Of a stretch of 10,746 nt of DNA, positions 6,141-10,746 are shown piece by piece. The position numbers and the translations under genes were made by a program. The notes under the pieces are model-generated. The model did no database searches and was not told the origin of the DNA. It saw only the letters and a program-made list of their open reading frames with translations. Source of the stretch: Candidatus Dadabacteria bacterium. Its GTDB lineage: Bacteria; Desulfobacterota_D; UBA1144; Nemesobacterales; UBA2774. Every line of letters starts with the position of its first letter. Positions within the stretch are counted from its first letter, which is position 1. The stretch covers positions 1-10,746 of the forward strand of contig DAOVUC010000029.1 in the NCBI GenBank assembly GCA_030632765.1. Reading direction: 5' to 3'.

Positions 6141-6146
6141 ATTATA
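6141..6146 (-). promoter_or_regulatory. Consensus TATAAT -10 box, candidate promoter of the secreted protein gene
   Basis: On the minus strand TATAAT lies about 60 bases upstream of ATG 6079. The best -35 at standard spacing is the weak CAACTT (6169-6164); TTGTAC is present but only 13 bases away. Only the -10 match is good. Confidence 0.3.
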
Positions 6147-6201
6147 GCCCAGTTTCTAAGTACAAGTTGTGTTTCTGTATAGAAAATTACTTAGGAGCAA
6201 C

Positions 6202-6777
6202 TTAGTTTGCCGGAGGATTGCAAATCTCACAGCTCTCGTGGTTGAAGTTGTCGGATATTAGCTTGCCATCCGCATTGTGCTGATAGCAGCAGCAATTCAT
6301 AAACATTTCTTTTATCATCTCACGCCCACGCTGCACACGGGACTTGAGTCCTGAATAAGATAGATTCATTTGCCCCGCTATATCCTTTTGCTTCATACCC
6401 TTTATGTCGCTTAGGATGAGAGGCTCTTTATATTTCTCTGGAAGGCGGCTTATAAAAACGTTTAAACATTTAACGAGTCCCTTGATCTCAGCCTCTTCGT
6501 GATCGTCTTCTACATACTCCCCGTTTTCATCAAGCTCCTGCTCCGGGATTCTATTTTTTCTGTAGTAATCAGTGAGCGAGTTTCTGACTATCCGGTATAT
6601 CCATGGGGCGAGTTTTTTCTCATCCTTAAGGTTGCCAAGGCTGCTGTGGATTTTGATAAAAATCTCCTGCAGCAGATCCTCAGCGTCATCTTCCTGCTTG
6701 ACCTTCCCAAGTAGATAACCCCTAATTTGTCCCGAGAACTCGTTCCATATGTCGGCTGTATTTTCTGTGGCTTTCAT
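6202..6777 (-). CDS. sigZ: ECF RNA polymerase sigma factor, SigZ-type, with Cys-rich tail
   Basis: 191 residues from ATG 6777, chosen over the upstream ATG 6807 because GGAAG sits seven bases before it. Directs RNA polymerase to a specific promoter set. Seen: region 2 with the family hallmark DAEDLLQEIFIKIH (31-44) and WIYRIVRNSLTDYYRK (59-74, the -10 binding part), an acidic linker, and region 4 with LPEKYKEPL...GMKQKDIAGQMNLSYSGLKSRVQRGR (112-152), the -35 helix-turn-helix. The C-terminal extension has CCC at 162-164 and CEIC at 183-186, spaced by a DGKL turn, as I recall for SigZ-type factors. Such Cys could bind zinc or sense redox state (inference). No anti-sigma gene is adjacent, so the tail may be the sensor. 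The upstream same-strand gene, 98 bases away, encodes the ten-Cys peptide. Confidence 0.9.
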   Translation of the reverse strand: MKATENTADIWNEFSGQIRGYLLGKVKQEDDAEDLLQEIFIKIHSSLGNLKDEKKLAPWIYRIVRNSLTDYYRKNRIPEQELDENGEYVEDDHEEAEIKGLVKCLNVFISRLPEKYKEPLILSDIKGMKQKDIAGQMNLSYSGLKSRVQRGREMIKEMFMNCCCYQHNADGKLISDNFNHESCEICNPPAN

Positions 6778-6875
6778 TTCCTGTCTTCCAAAAATATAGG
6801 CGCACACTATATATATTAATCACTAAATATATCTAAATACATAATGTGCACCCATATCCATTGAAATCAAATTTC

Positions 6876-6974
6876 CTATCCGCACTGACAGTCCTTACAT
6901 TCACAGCTGCATCTGCATGTCTCACACTTACAGTTCTCGCACTCGCACGTTACTTTCTCTTTCTGTTCACTCAT
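6876..6974 (-). CDS. Ten-cysteine 32-residue metallothionein-like peptide
   Basis: ATG 6974 to TAG 6876, with GGAGG ten bases upstream (6989-6985). The charged N-terminus MSEQKEKVT is followed by alternating CxC and CxxC motifs: Cys at 10, 12, 15, 17, 20, 22, 24, 26, 29 and 31. There are no aromatic or hydrophobic core residues, so the peptide can hardly fold without metal. That is the design of metallothioneins, which bind Zn, Cd or Cu(I) in thiolate clusters. It does not match the longer SmtA/BmtA pattern with His and Tyr, so it may be a separate minimal type. Directly upstream of the Cys-tailed SigZ gene on the same strand, which suggests one metal or thiol response unit. Too short for ordinary gene finders. 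A random frame with ten Cys in 23 residues plus a GGAGG site is very unlikely. Confidence 0.83.
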   Translation of the reverse strand: MSEQKEKVTCECENCKCETCRCSCECKDCQCG

Positions 6975-7189
6975 GGGGTTAATACCTCCAGTATTTTTTG
7001 TAGCAAATAATTTTTGCTCTCAATTAAATAGACGAAGGTAGTTAAAAAAAGACGCAAATTTATTCTATATAGCTCGTTAAAAATATCGCTAGATATAAAT
7101 CCGTTTGAATGATATTTATAGAGTGATTAATTCTAAAGAGGGGCACGCCATGCATCCGCTTTTTAAACTCTAGAAATAAAGCTATAAGA
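6975..7189. promoter_or_regulatory. AT-rich upstream region of the Cys-peptide/sigZ unit with dyad symmetry
   Basis: About 215 bases without a gene between the ABM protein's stop and the Cys peptide. Seen: TATAAAT at 7094-7100 and ATTTATA at 7114-7120 form a 7-bp dyad with a 13-base centre, and ATATC-GCTA-GATAT at 7083-7096 overlaps it. This is operator-like, but AT-rich dyads arise readily by chance. No clear promoter hexamers chosen. Confidence 0.3.
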
Positions 7190-7485
7190 TTACAGGTCTC
7201 TTATTCTTGTATACAGAGAAGGATAATGAGGATAAGTGTCCATACTCCCTGAAGTAATTTTTTGAAATTCGTCGGTTTGTACAGCGCTGAAGAATGATTC
7301 GGGTGTTTCCCATTCAGCGACATTGATAAAACGGAATTTTGAGTCCTCTAAAATAGATTGGTGTAGCTTCGTGTTGATAAATCCCGGCTGATTCTTTAAA
7401 AACTCAGCTGCTTCTCCCACATTTTTAAACATTCTTCTTCCTTTCCCTTAGGAACTTCAAATGGGTTTATTAAAGTTACCGACAT
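7190..7485 (-). pseudogene. Antibiotic biosynthesis monooxygenase (ABM)-fold protein, frameshifted
   Basis: The true start is ATG 7485 (AGGAG seven bases upstream), giving MSVTLINPFEVPKGKEEE and CLKMWEK, the ABM family's first strand and helix. This frame then stops soon (TAA). The rest of the domain, AAEFLKNQPGFINTKLH, then FINVAEWETPESFFSAV and YPSLYTRI, lies one frame over, to TAA 7190. Restoring one base near 7411-7416 (GAGAA/GCAGCT) joins the parts into about 98 residues, exactly the family size. ABM-fold proteins are small dimeric ferredoxin-like enzymes (quinol or heme monooxygenases) or stress proteins; the catalytic type cannot be told here. The ATG at 7432 would give a fragment lacking the first strand. 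It follows the PAS protein on the same strand. Confidence 0.8.
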
Positions 7486-7554
7486 AGTTCTTCTCCTAAG
7501 TTTTACTTATAAAATTTTGCTTAAATTTACCCCAAAATCTCCCGACAAGTAAAT

Positions 7555-7884
7555 CTATTCTTCTATCACAAAAGAAATCCCAAAGGCGCAGCGTTTGCCT
7601 TCAAAGTCCTCCAGATATTTACACACGCTTAGTTTGTCTTTATTGGGTTTCCGCACGTACTCAAAAGCGAACATAGGCTCTCCAGTCTCTAGCACCTTTA
7701 AATCATCAGCCCTTAAAGCGTCCGCGTCATCAGCCCAGGGCAGATCTTTGTCTTTTTTCCCGACAATCTCCTCAGTTGCCATTGCACGGAGCGCTTCGTT
7801 TACCCAGAGATATGTGCCTTCCTCGTCCTTTACCCAGAAGAAGAACGGCATGTCATTAAAAATCTCAAGATCTTTACTAGTCAT
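7555..7884 (-). CDS. Free-standing PAS domain protein
   Basis: 109 residues from ATG 7884 (AGGAG ten bases upstream; a GTG at 7893 would sit on top of that site). Seen: MPFFFWVKDEEGTYLWVNEAL, matching the PAS PxxIxxKDxxGxYLxxNxA core; GKKDKDLPWADDADALRADDLKVLETGEP, matching the helix region after it; and KLSVCKYLEDFEG with CAFGISFVIEE, the C-terminal strands. It is a single sensor domain with no kinase, cyclase or DNA-binding part, so it would act by binding a partner or ligand in the cytosol. Upstream of the ABM gene on the same strand, and divergent from the PaaK-like gene. Confidence 0.86.
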   Translation of the reverse strand: MTSKDLEIFNDMPFFFWVKDEEGTYLWVNEALRAMATEEIVGKKDKDLPWADDADALRADDLKVLETGEPMFAFEYVRKPNKDKLSVCKYLEDFEGKRCAFGISFVIEE

Positions 7885-8015
7885 AGTTAGCACTCTCCTG
7901 CTTTATTATCGGGCTTTTTTAGTCCAGCCATCTAGTTCCTAATTATACCAGAATTATTGTCTATGTGATAGAATTGTTTTGGTAGATAGAAGTACCCGAT
8001 ATGGCGGAGAGTAAA

Positions 8016-9386
8016 ATGGACTATAAAAAAATACTAGAGAATGTTTGGACAGATGTGCAGAAGCTTATGCCCGAGCACTTAGAGCGTCTGGCATGGACTC
8101 GTGAGCAGCTCCGGGACTACCAAACAAAAGCGCTTAGAGACTTGTTAAGAGACGCAAAAGAGAACACCGTATTTTATAAAAATGTACTTAGCTCGGTTGA
8201 TATAGATAATTTTAATCTTGAGGATTTACCAACACTTCCGCCAAATGATAAAAACATGCACATGGACCGCTGGGACGATTTTGTGGCAGCCCCCGTTACG
8301 TACGACATCGCGGAGAGACACCTTGAAGGGGTCAGGACGGGAGAGACTTCAAACCCGTTTTTTAATAACGAGTATCTCTTTATCGCAACCGGCGGCTCCA
8401 CTGGAAAAAGAGGTCTGTTTCTCTGGGACATGGAGTTTCTTAAACAAATAATCTGCTATACATACCGCTATCTCATCAATGACGAGAAAAAAAATGGCTA
8501 CAATGGCCCGATGAAACTCGCCGCGGTTGAAGCCCCCACGCTTCTTCACGGAAGCCCGTACGTGTTTCCGAGTAAGCCGCTTCCTCAAATTGAGCTATTA
8601 AGTCTTGGCTCGACAGACCCGATTCCCGAGGTGTGCGAGAAGCTAAATGCATTCCAGCCAACTTATTTAAACGCTTACGCCTCATCGGTTGCAGAGCTGG
8701 CATCAGCTCAGCTTAGGGGGGAGCTCGACATACACCCAAGATGGGTCTGCACTAATTCAGGCCCGCAGGACGAGGATATTCGTGAGCGCGTGATGAGGGC
8801 ATGGGGCGTAAAAGCAAGCAATTCGTGGGGCTGTGTAGAGATAGGGCAAATGGGGGTTGAAACAGAGTTCAGCCCGGGGATGATAATTTGTGAGGACGGA
8901 GCAATACTCGAAATCGTAGATCACAACAATCAGCCGGTCGCTAAAGTCGAGGACGCTGCAAAAGTGCTGGCCACAAATTTGACAAACCACTCGCTCCCCA
9001 TGATCCGCTACGAAGTGGATGATATAATAGAGATAGGGGAGGGGATTGCCGAGTATCCGGCCTACAAGAGGGTTCTCAGAATCTTGGGTAAGGCTACAAA
9101 CTGGTTTCTATACGGTGAGGTGAAAGTTCACCCGACGTCATACAGTGATATTTTGGAGCTGGAGAAGGAAGTTGATGAATTTCAGGTTGTTCAAACAAAA
9201 GAAGGCGCACACATAAAGCTTGTTTGTAACGGCGAGCCGAATATTCAAGAGATGAAAGATACAATCTTAAAAAACCTTGATAAATACGGTCTACCTAATC
9301 CAATAGTCACCTTTGAAGTAGTAGATTCTCTCCCTCACCACCCAGAAACCGGGAAAATAAAACGCTTTATCCCACTTAAGATATAA
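8016..9386 (+). CDS. PaaK-like adenylate-forming enzyme (phenylacetate-CoA ligase family)
   Basis: 456 residues from ATG 8016, which has GGAG six bases upstream; ATG 8001 in frame would add five residues (MAESK) but has a poor site. The family adenylates aryl or other acids and usually forms the CoA thioester. Seen (numbered from 8016): phosphate loop ATGGSTGKRG near 124-133, NAYASSVAELA near 219-229, SWGCVEIGQMGVE near 270-282 (adenine/ATP region), LPMIRYEVDD near 327-336 where PaaK-type enzymes have RYxxGD, the hinge RILGKATNWF near 355-364, and the C-terminal ETGKIKRF with the likely catalytic Lys. The Gly of RYxxGD is replaced (YEVDD), keeping the Asp. Substrate not predictable; no phenylacetate pathway genes nearby. 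No obvious terminator after TAA 9386. Confidence 0.9.
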   Translation: MDYKKILENVWTDVQKLMPEHLERLAWTREQLRDYQTKALRDLLRDAKENTVFYKNVLSSVDIDNFNLEDLPTLPPNDKNMHMDRWDDFVAAPVTYDIAERHLEGVRTGETSNPFFNNEYLFIATGGSTGKRGLFLWDMEFLKQIICYTYRYLINDEKKNGYNGPMKLAAVEAPTLLHGSPYVFPSKPLPQIELLSLGSTDPIPEVCEKLNAFQPTYLNAYASSVAELASAQLRGELDIHPRWVCTNSGPQDEDIRERVMRAWGVKASNSWGCVEIGQMGVETEFSPGMIICEDGAILEIVDHNNQPVAKVEDAAKVLATNLTNHSLPMIRYEVDDIIEIGEGIAEYPAYKRVLRILGKATNWFLYGEVKVHPTSYSDILELEKEVDEFQVVQTKEGAHIKLVCNGEPNIQEMKDTILKNLDKYGLPNPIVTFEVVDSLPHHPETGKIKRFIPLKI

Positions 9387-9416
9387 CTTTAAGTATTATA
9401 CACATACTATTGTCGA

Positions 9417-9560
9417 TTATGCACAATTAATACAACCAGCTATAGAAATCTTCCAGCCCATAGTAGCGTAGCGGGTCCAGACGCTCCAGGGGTTGGCGTG
9501 ACGCGCCCACACATCGTCTAACACCTTAAAGAGTTTAGAGATCGCCTTCTCAAGGGTCAT
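9417..9560 (-). pseudogene. N-terminal remnant of a DUF6653-family protein
   Basis: A 47-codon frame, ATG 9560 to TAA 9419-9417. Residues 1-33 contain DDVWARHANPWSVWTRYAT, which I recognise as the conserved N-terminus of DUF6653 proteins (WxRHANPWSVWTR), normally much longer with several membrane helices after this motif. Here the sequence becomes unrelated after residue 33 and stops. No good ribosome binding site. The conserved part begins close to the palindrome at 9583, so insertion of that element or deletion may have cut the gene. Family assigned from memory of the motif, so moderate certainty. Confidence 0.58.
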
Positions 9561-9582
9561 TCAAGGTGTCTCTATTTAAAGA

Positions 9583-9674
9583 AAAGATCTCTCCCGATGG
9601 TCGAGATGACGGTGGTGTTTTCGATATAGTATCATAAAAACACCCGTCATTTCGAGCGTAAGCGAGAAATCTTT
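9583..9674. repeat. Long imperfect palindrome upstream of the GIY-YIG gene
   Basis: Left arm 9583-9620 (starts AAAGATCTCTC, contains GGTCGAGATGACGG) and right arm 9636-9674 (contains CCGTCATTTCGAGCG, ends GAGAAATCTTT) are inverted and about three-quarters identical, with a central AT-rich loop. The core GTCATYTCGA...GAGARATCT recurs at 10018-10061 (inverted) and 10128-10157. I recall palindromes of this look beside small GIY-YIG genes in other bacteria. Confidence 0.72.
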
Positions 9675-9675
9675 C

Positions 9676-9704
9676 TTTACAGTTTTTATTTTTATAAATA
9701 GATA
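9676..9704 (+). promoter_or_regulatory. Candidate promoter of the GIY-YIG gene
   Basis: TTTACA at 9676-9681, a 17-base AT-rich spacer, and TAGATA at 9699-9704, 16 bases before ATG 9721. The spacing is right, but the region is so AT-rich that chance matches are likely. Confidence 0.33.
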
Positions 9705-9720
9705 TTGTATATTTCAGAAA

Positions 9721-10020
9721 ATGTCTAAGCGGAGTTACTACCTCTATATAACTACCAATCCAAGCAAGACGACACTATATATAGGTGTCACGAACAACCT
9801 GCCCAGAAGACTCCAGGAACATTTGGAAAATAAAAATAATGAAGATACTTTTTCAGGTAAATACCATTGTTATAACTTGGTTTACTGTGAAGTTTATGAA
9901 ACTATGGCAGATGCAATTAGAAGGGAAAAAGAAATAAAGAAGTGGAGAAGAAATAAGAAAACAGAGCTGATCGAACAGCAAAATCCTAATTGGGAATTTA
10001 TGAACGATAAAATGCTTTAG
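9721..10020 (+). CDS. GIY-YIG endonuclease domain protein (URI/YhbQ-like)
   Basis: 99 residues, the full size of the single-domain GIY-YIG family, which cuts DNA with one metal ion. Seen: YLYI at 7-10 (GIY equivalent), LYIGVTNNLPRRLQEH at 19-34 (YIG plus the catalytic Arg and the His of the first helix), YCEVYE at 55-60, the metal-binding Glu within REKEIKKW at 68-75, and the conserved QNPNW at 87-91. All expected catalytic positions are present, so it looks active. The ribosome binding site is weak (CAGAAA). The stop codon TAG overlaps the start of the right-hand palindrome, and the left-hand palindrome ends 46 bases before the ATG. This tight packaging suggests the enzyme acts on, or moves, these palindromes (inference). 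Confidence 0.93.
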   Translation: MSKRSYYLYITTNPSKTTLYIGVTNNLPRRLQEHLENKNNEDTFSGKYHCYNLVYCEVYETMADAIRREKEIKKWRRNKKTELIEQQNPNWEFMNDKML

Positions 10021-10157
10021 ATCTCTCACATGCACACAATGTGTGCTGGTCGAGATGACATCACGCGCTGGACAAACTATTTCTAAGGAGTTTCGGAGTC
10101 AAAGCTCGCCAGCGGATGCTATCCGCCCGTCATTTCTAGCGTAGAGAGAAATCTGTC
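10018..10157. repeat. Palindromic element downstream of the GIY-YIG gene
   Basis: Left arm 10018-10061 (TAGATCTCTCA...GGTCGAGATGACA) and right arm 10128-10157 (CGTCATTTCTAGCG...GAGAAATCTGTC) are inverted. Inside the left arm is a perfect 7-bp hairpin, GCACACA (10032-10038) and TGTGTGC (10040-10046). The arms match those of 9583-9674. Confidence 0.65.
10112..10126 (-). repeat. GCGGATAGCATCCGC palindrome, copy 3
   Basis: The 15-base palindrome core appears in the opposite orientation to copies 1 and 2 and without their TTTAAGTTGGAAT flank. Read on the minus strand it continues YGGCG as in copy 2. It lies within the right palindrome of the GIY-YIG unit. Confidence 0.75.
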
Positions 10158-10180
10158 TTTTATTATTAAGAGAAATTTAA

Positions 10181-10209
10181 TTGCTAGTCAAATCAGGGAT
10201 CGTTAGCTA
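10181..10209 (+). promoter_or_regulatory. Candidate promoter of the small exported peptide gene
   Basis: TTGCTA at 10181-10186, a 17-base spacer, and TAGCTA at 10204-10209, 36 bases before ATG 10246. Reasonable hexamers at ideal spacing; not exclusive. Confidence 0.33.
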
Positions 10210-10245
10210 CACTTTTTATATATCCAAAAGCAGGAGGCGTTAATA

Positions 10246-10398
10246 ATGAAGAGATTAGTACTTACATTGGCAATTGCATTAGGACTGGCATTGGGAAGCT
10301 TCGCTATCACATCCTCTGACGTACAAGCTTGCGGCGGAAAAGATAAAGGCGCTACAACTGAAGACACCACTGGTACTTCAGACGGCACCCAGTCCTAA
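10246..10398 (+). CDS. Small exported or lipid-anchored peptide, hypothetical
   Basis: 50 residues with a perfect AGGAGG eight bases before ATG 10246. Residues 1-28 form a signal peptide: basic MKRL, hydrophobic core LTLAIALGLALGSFAI, and VQA just before Cys 29. VQA|C could be a weak lipobox or a normal signal peptidase I site. The mature part (from CGGKDKG) is only about 22 residues, rich in Thr, Gly, Ser and Asp, with no fold visible. A strong terminator follows, so it is probably its own transcription unit and expressed. Family not recognised; possibly a surface peptide, signalling peptide or toxin-like entericidin analogue, with no direct support for any of these. Confidence 0.75.
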   Translation: MKRLVLTLAIALGLALGSFAITSSDVQACGGKDKGATTEDTTGTSDGTQS

Positions 10399-10429
10399 AT
10401 AAGGTTTACTTCATAAGAGAAGCAATAGA

Positions 10430-10473
10430 AGCCCTGGCGCAGTCATTCCAAACTACGTCAGGGCTTTTTTTTT
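10430..10473 (+). terminator. Strong intrinsic terminator
   Basis: AGCCCTGGCG at 10430-10439 pairs with CGTCAGGGCT at 10456-10465 (one G-U pair) around a 16-base loop, followed by nine Ts (10465-10473). It ends the small exported peptide's transcript. The T run overlaps the stop codon of the convergent PPOX gene. Confidence 0.9.
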
Positions 10474-10746
10474 ACCCTTCGATTTTAAAGACTTTCTCTG
10501 GTTTAATTTTAAAAATTACCCTCTGCTCTCCGGGCTGACGGTGAGGGTATTCATCTACGCCCAAGTATTTCTTTGCCAATGAGTTTATATGCTCGTCTGC
10601 GCCTTGGTGGGTATCTTCAACGACCCTGCCTCTGATCATGGCCTGATTATAATGGTTCTCTGAGTCTGCCAATGCAAAGGCGACTGCGCCGGTTCTCCTG
10701 ATATTAAGTTCGGCAGCGGGTACTATACGCAAATAAAAAAGGGGCA
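10472..10746 (-). CDS. Pyridoxamine 5'-phosphate oxidase-like (PPOX/FMN-binding split barrel) protein, C-terminal part
   Basis: Partial: the frame is open to the window edge, so the N-terminus lies outside. Seen: NIRRTGAVAFALADSENHY, then MIRGRVVEDTHQGADEHINSLAKKYLG, then DEYPHRQPGEQRVIFKIKPEKV. This order and the IRGRVVE and AKKYLG motifs fit the PPOX-class proteins that bind FMN or F420 on a split beta-barrel; the C-terminal strand and PEKV end are complete. Some members reduce deazaflavin- or flavin-dependent substrates; the cofactor here cannot be told from this fragment. It converges with the small exported peptide gene and shares the terminator region. Stop codon TAA. Confidence 0.8.
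   Translation of the reverse strand, partial: PLFYLRIVPAAELNIRRTGAVAFALADSENHYNQAMIRGRVVEDTHQGADEHINSLAKKYLGVDEYPHRQPGEQRVIFKIKPEKVFKIEG

Larger units (their letters stand above)
9583..10157 (+). mobile_element. Putative small mobile/REP-like unit carrying a GIY-YIG endonuclease
   Basis: The outermost sequences, AAAGATCTCTC...TCGAGATGACGG on the left and CCGTCATTTCTAGCG...GAGAAATCT on the right, are inverted repeats enclosing a single endonuclease gene. Each end is itself part of a palindrome built from the same core. This makes a unit of about 575 bases. The palindrome repeat (copy 3 of GCGGATAGCATCCGC) sits inside its right end. No target-site duplication was identified with confidence, so the exact borders are uncertain. 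Confidence 0.5.

Noticed and set aside
8001..8015. ATG 8001 as start of the PaaK-like gene
   Set aside because: Possible, but ATG 8016 has GGAG six bases upstream while 8001 has no good site; only five residues differ.
9583..10157. CRISPR array or intrinsic terminators as explanation of the palindromes
   Set aside because: The palindromes are few, not regularly spaced, and the arms are long and imperfect without U tracts typical of terminators.
1..10746. General recoding of TGA to Trp (genetic code 4)
   Set aside because: All large intact genes encode Trp with TGG only and contain no in-frame TGA; a code-4 genome would use TGA often.

Overview
The window looks like chromosome from an uncultured, moderately AT-leaning, Gram-negative-type bacterium. 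The evidence is Sec/lipoprotein signal peptides, a glutathione S-transferase, two acyl-CoA ligase families, and strong GGAGG ribosome binding sites in front of many genes. No gene pins down the phylum. My best guess from gene content alone (Desulfobacterota or Dadabacteria-like) is weak. No rRNA, tRNA or CRISPR array was seen.

Layout. 1-1440: a small zinc-ribbon membrane protein (-) with a start that looks leaderless, a long perfect GC-rich hairpin carrying tandem Shine-Dalgarno/anti-Shine-Dalgarno sequence, then a broken GH19-type lysozyme (+) and a membrane-anchored coiled-coil protein (+) resembling the remains of a phage-type lysis cassette. 1461-4164 (-): an acyl-CoA synthetase, a Cys-rich lipoprotein interrupted at a G7 tract, a SpoIIAA/STAS-like protein and a short NTF2-like fragment. 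4165-5596: a glutathione S-transferase (+) whose best start is ATT, between two gene-poor stretches that each carry a copy of a 28-base repeat. 5597-7884 (-): a secreted protein with an in-frame TGA, a SigZ-type ECF sigma factor with a Cys-rich tail, an unannotated 32-residue peptide with ten cysteines, a frameshifted ABM-fold protein and a free-standing PAS domain. 8016-9386 (+): a PaaK-like adenylate-forming enzyme. 9417-10157: a DUF6653 remnant and a GIY-YIG endonuclease bracketed by related long palindromes, apparently a small mobile or REP-like unit. 10246-10473: a 50-residue exported peptide with a good terminator. 10472-end (-): the C-terminal part of a PPOX/FMN-binding oxidoreductase.

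How the genes fit together. The two ligases belong to acyl- or aryl-CoA metabolism but are 5 kb apart on opposite strands, so no pathway can be claimed. The most coherent functional pair is the metallothionein-like peptide directly upstream of the Cys-tailed sigma factor, which suggests a metal or thiol stress unit (inference).

A striking property of the window is the number of small lesions in otherwise conserved genes: two likely 1-bp deletions, a G7-tract shift, one in-frame TGA at a probable Trp codon, one lost ATG and two truncations. This is either an accessory region in decay, with some sites possibly phase-variable, or a draft assembly with indel errors. The sequence alone cannot separate these.
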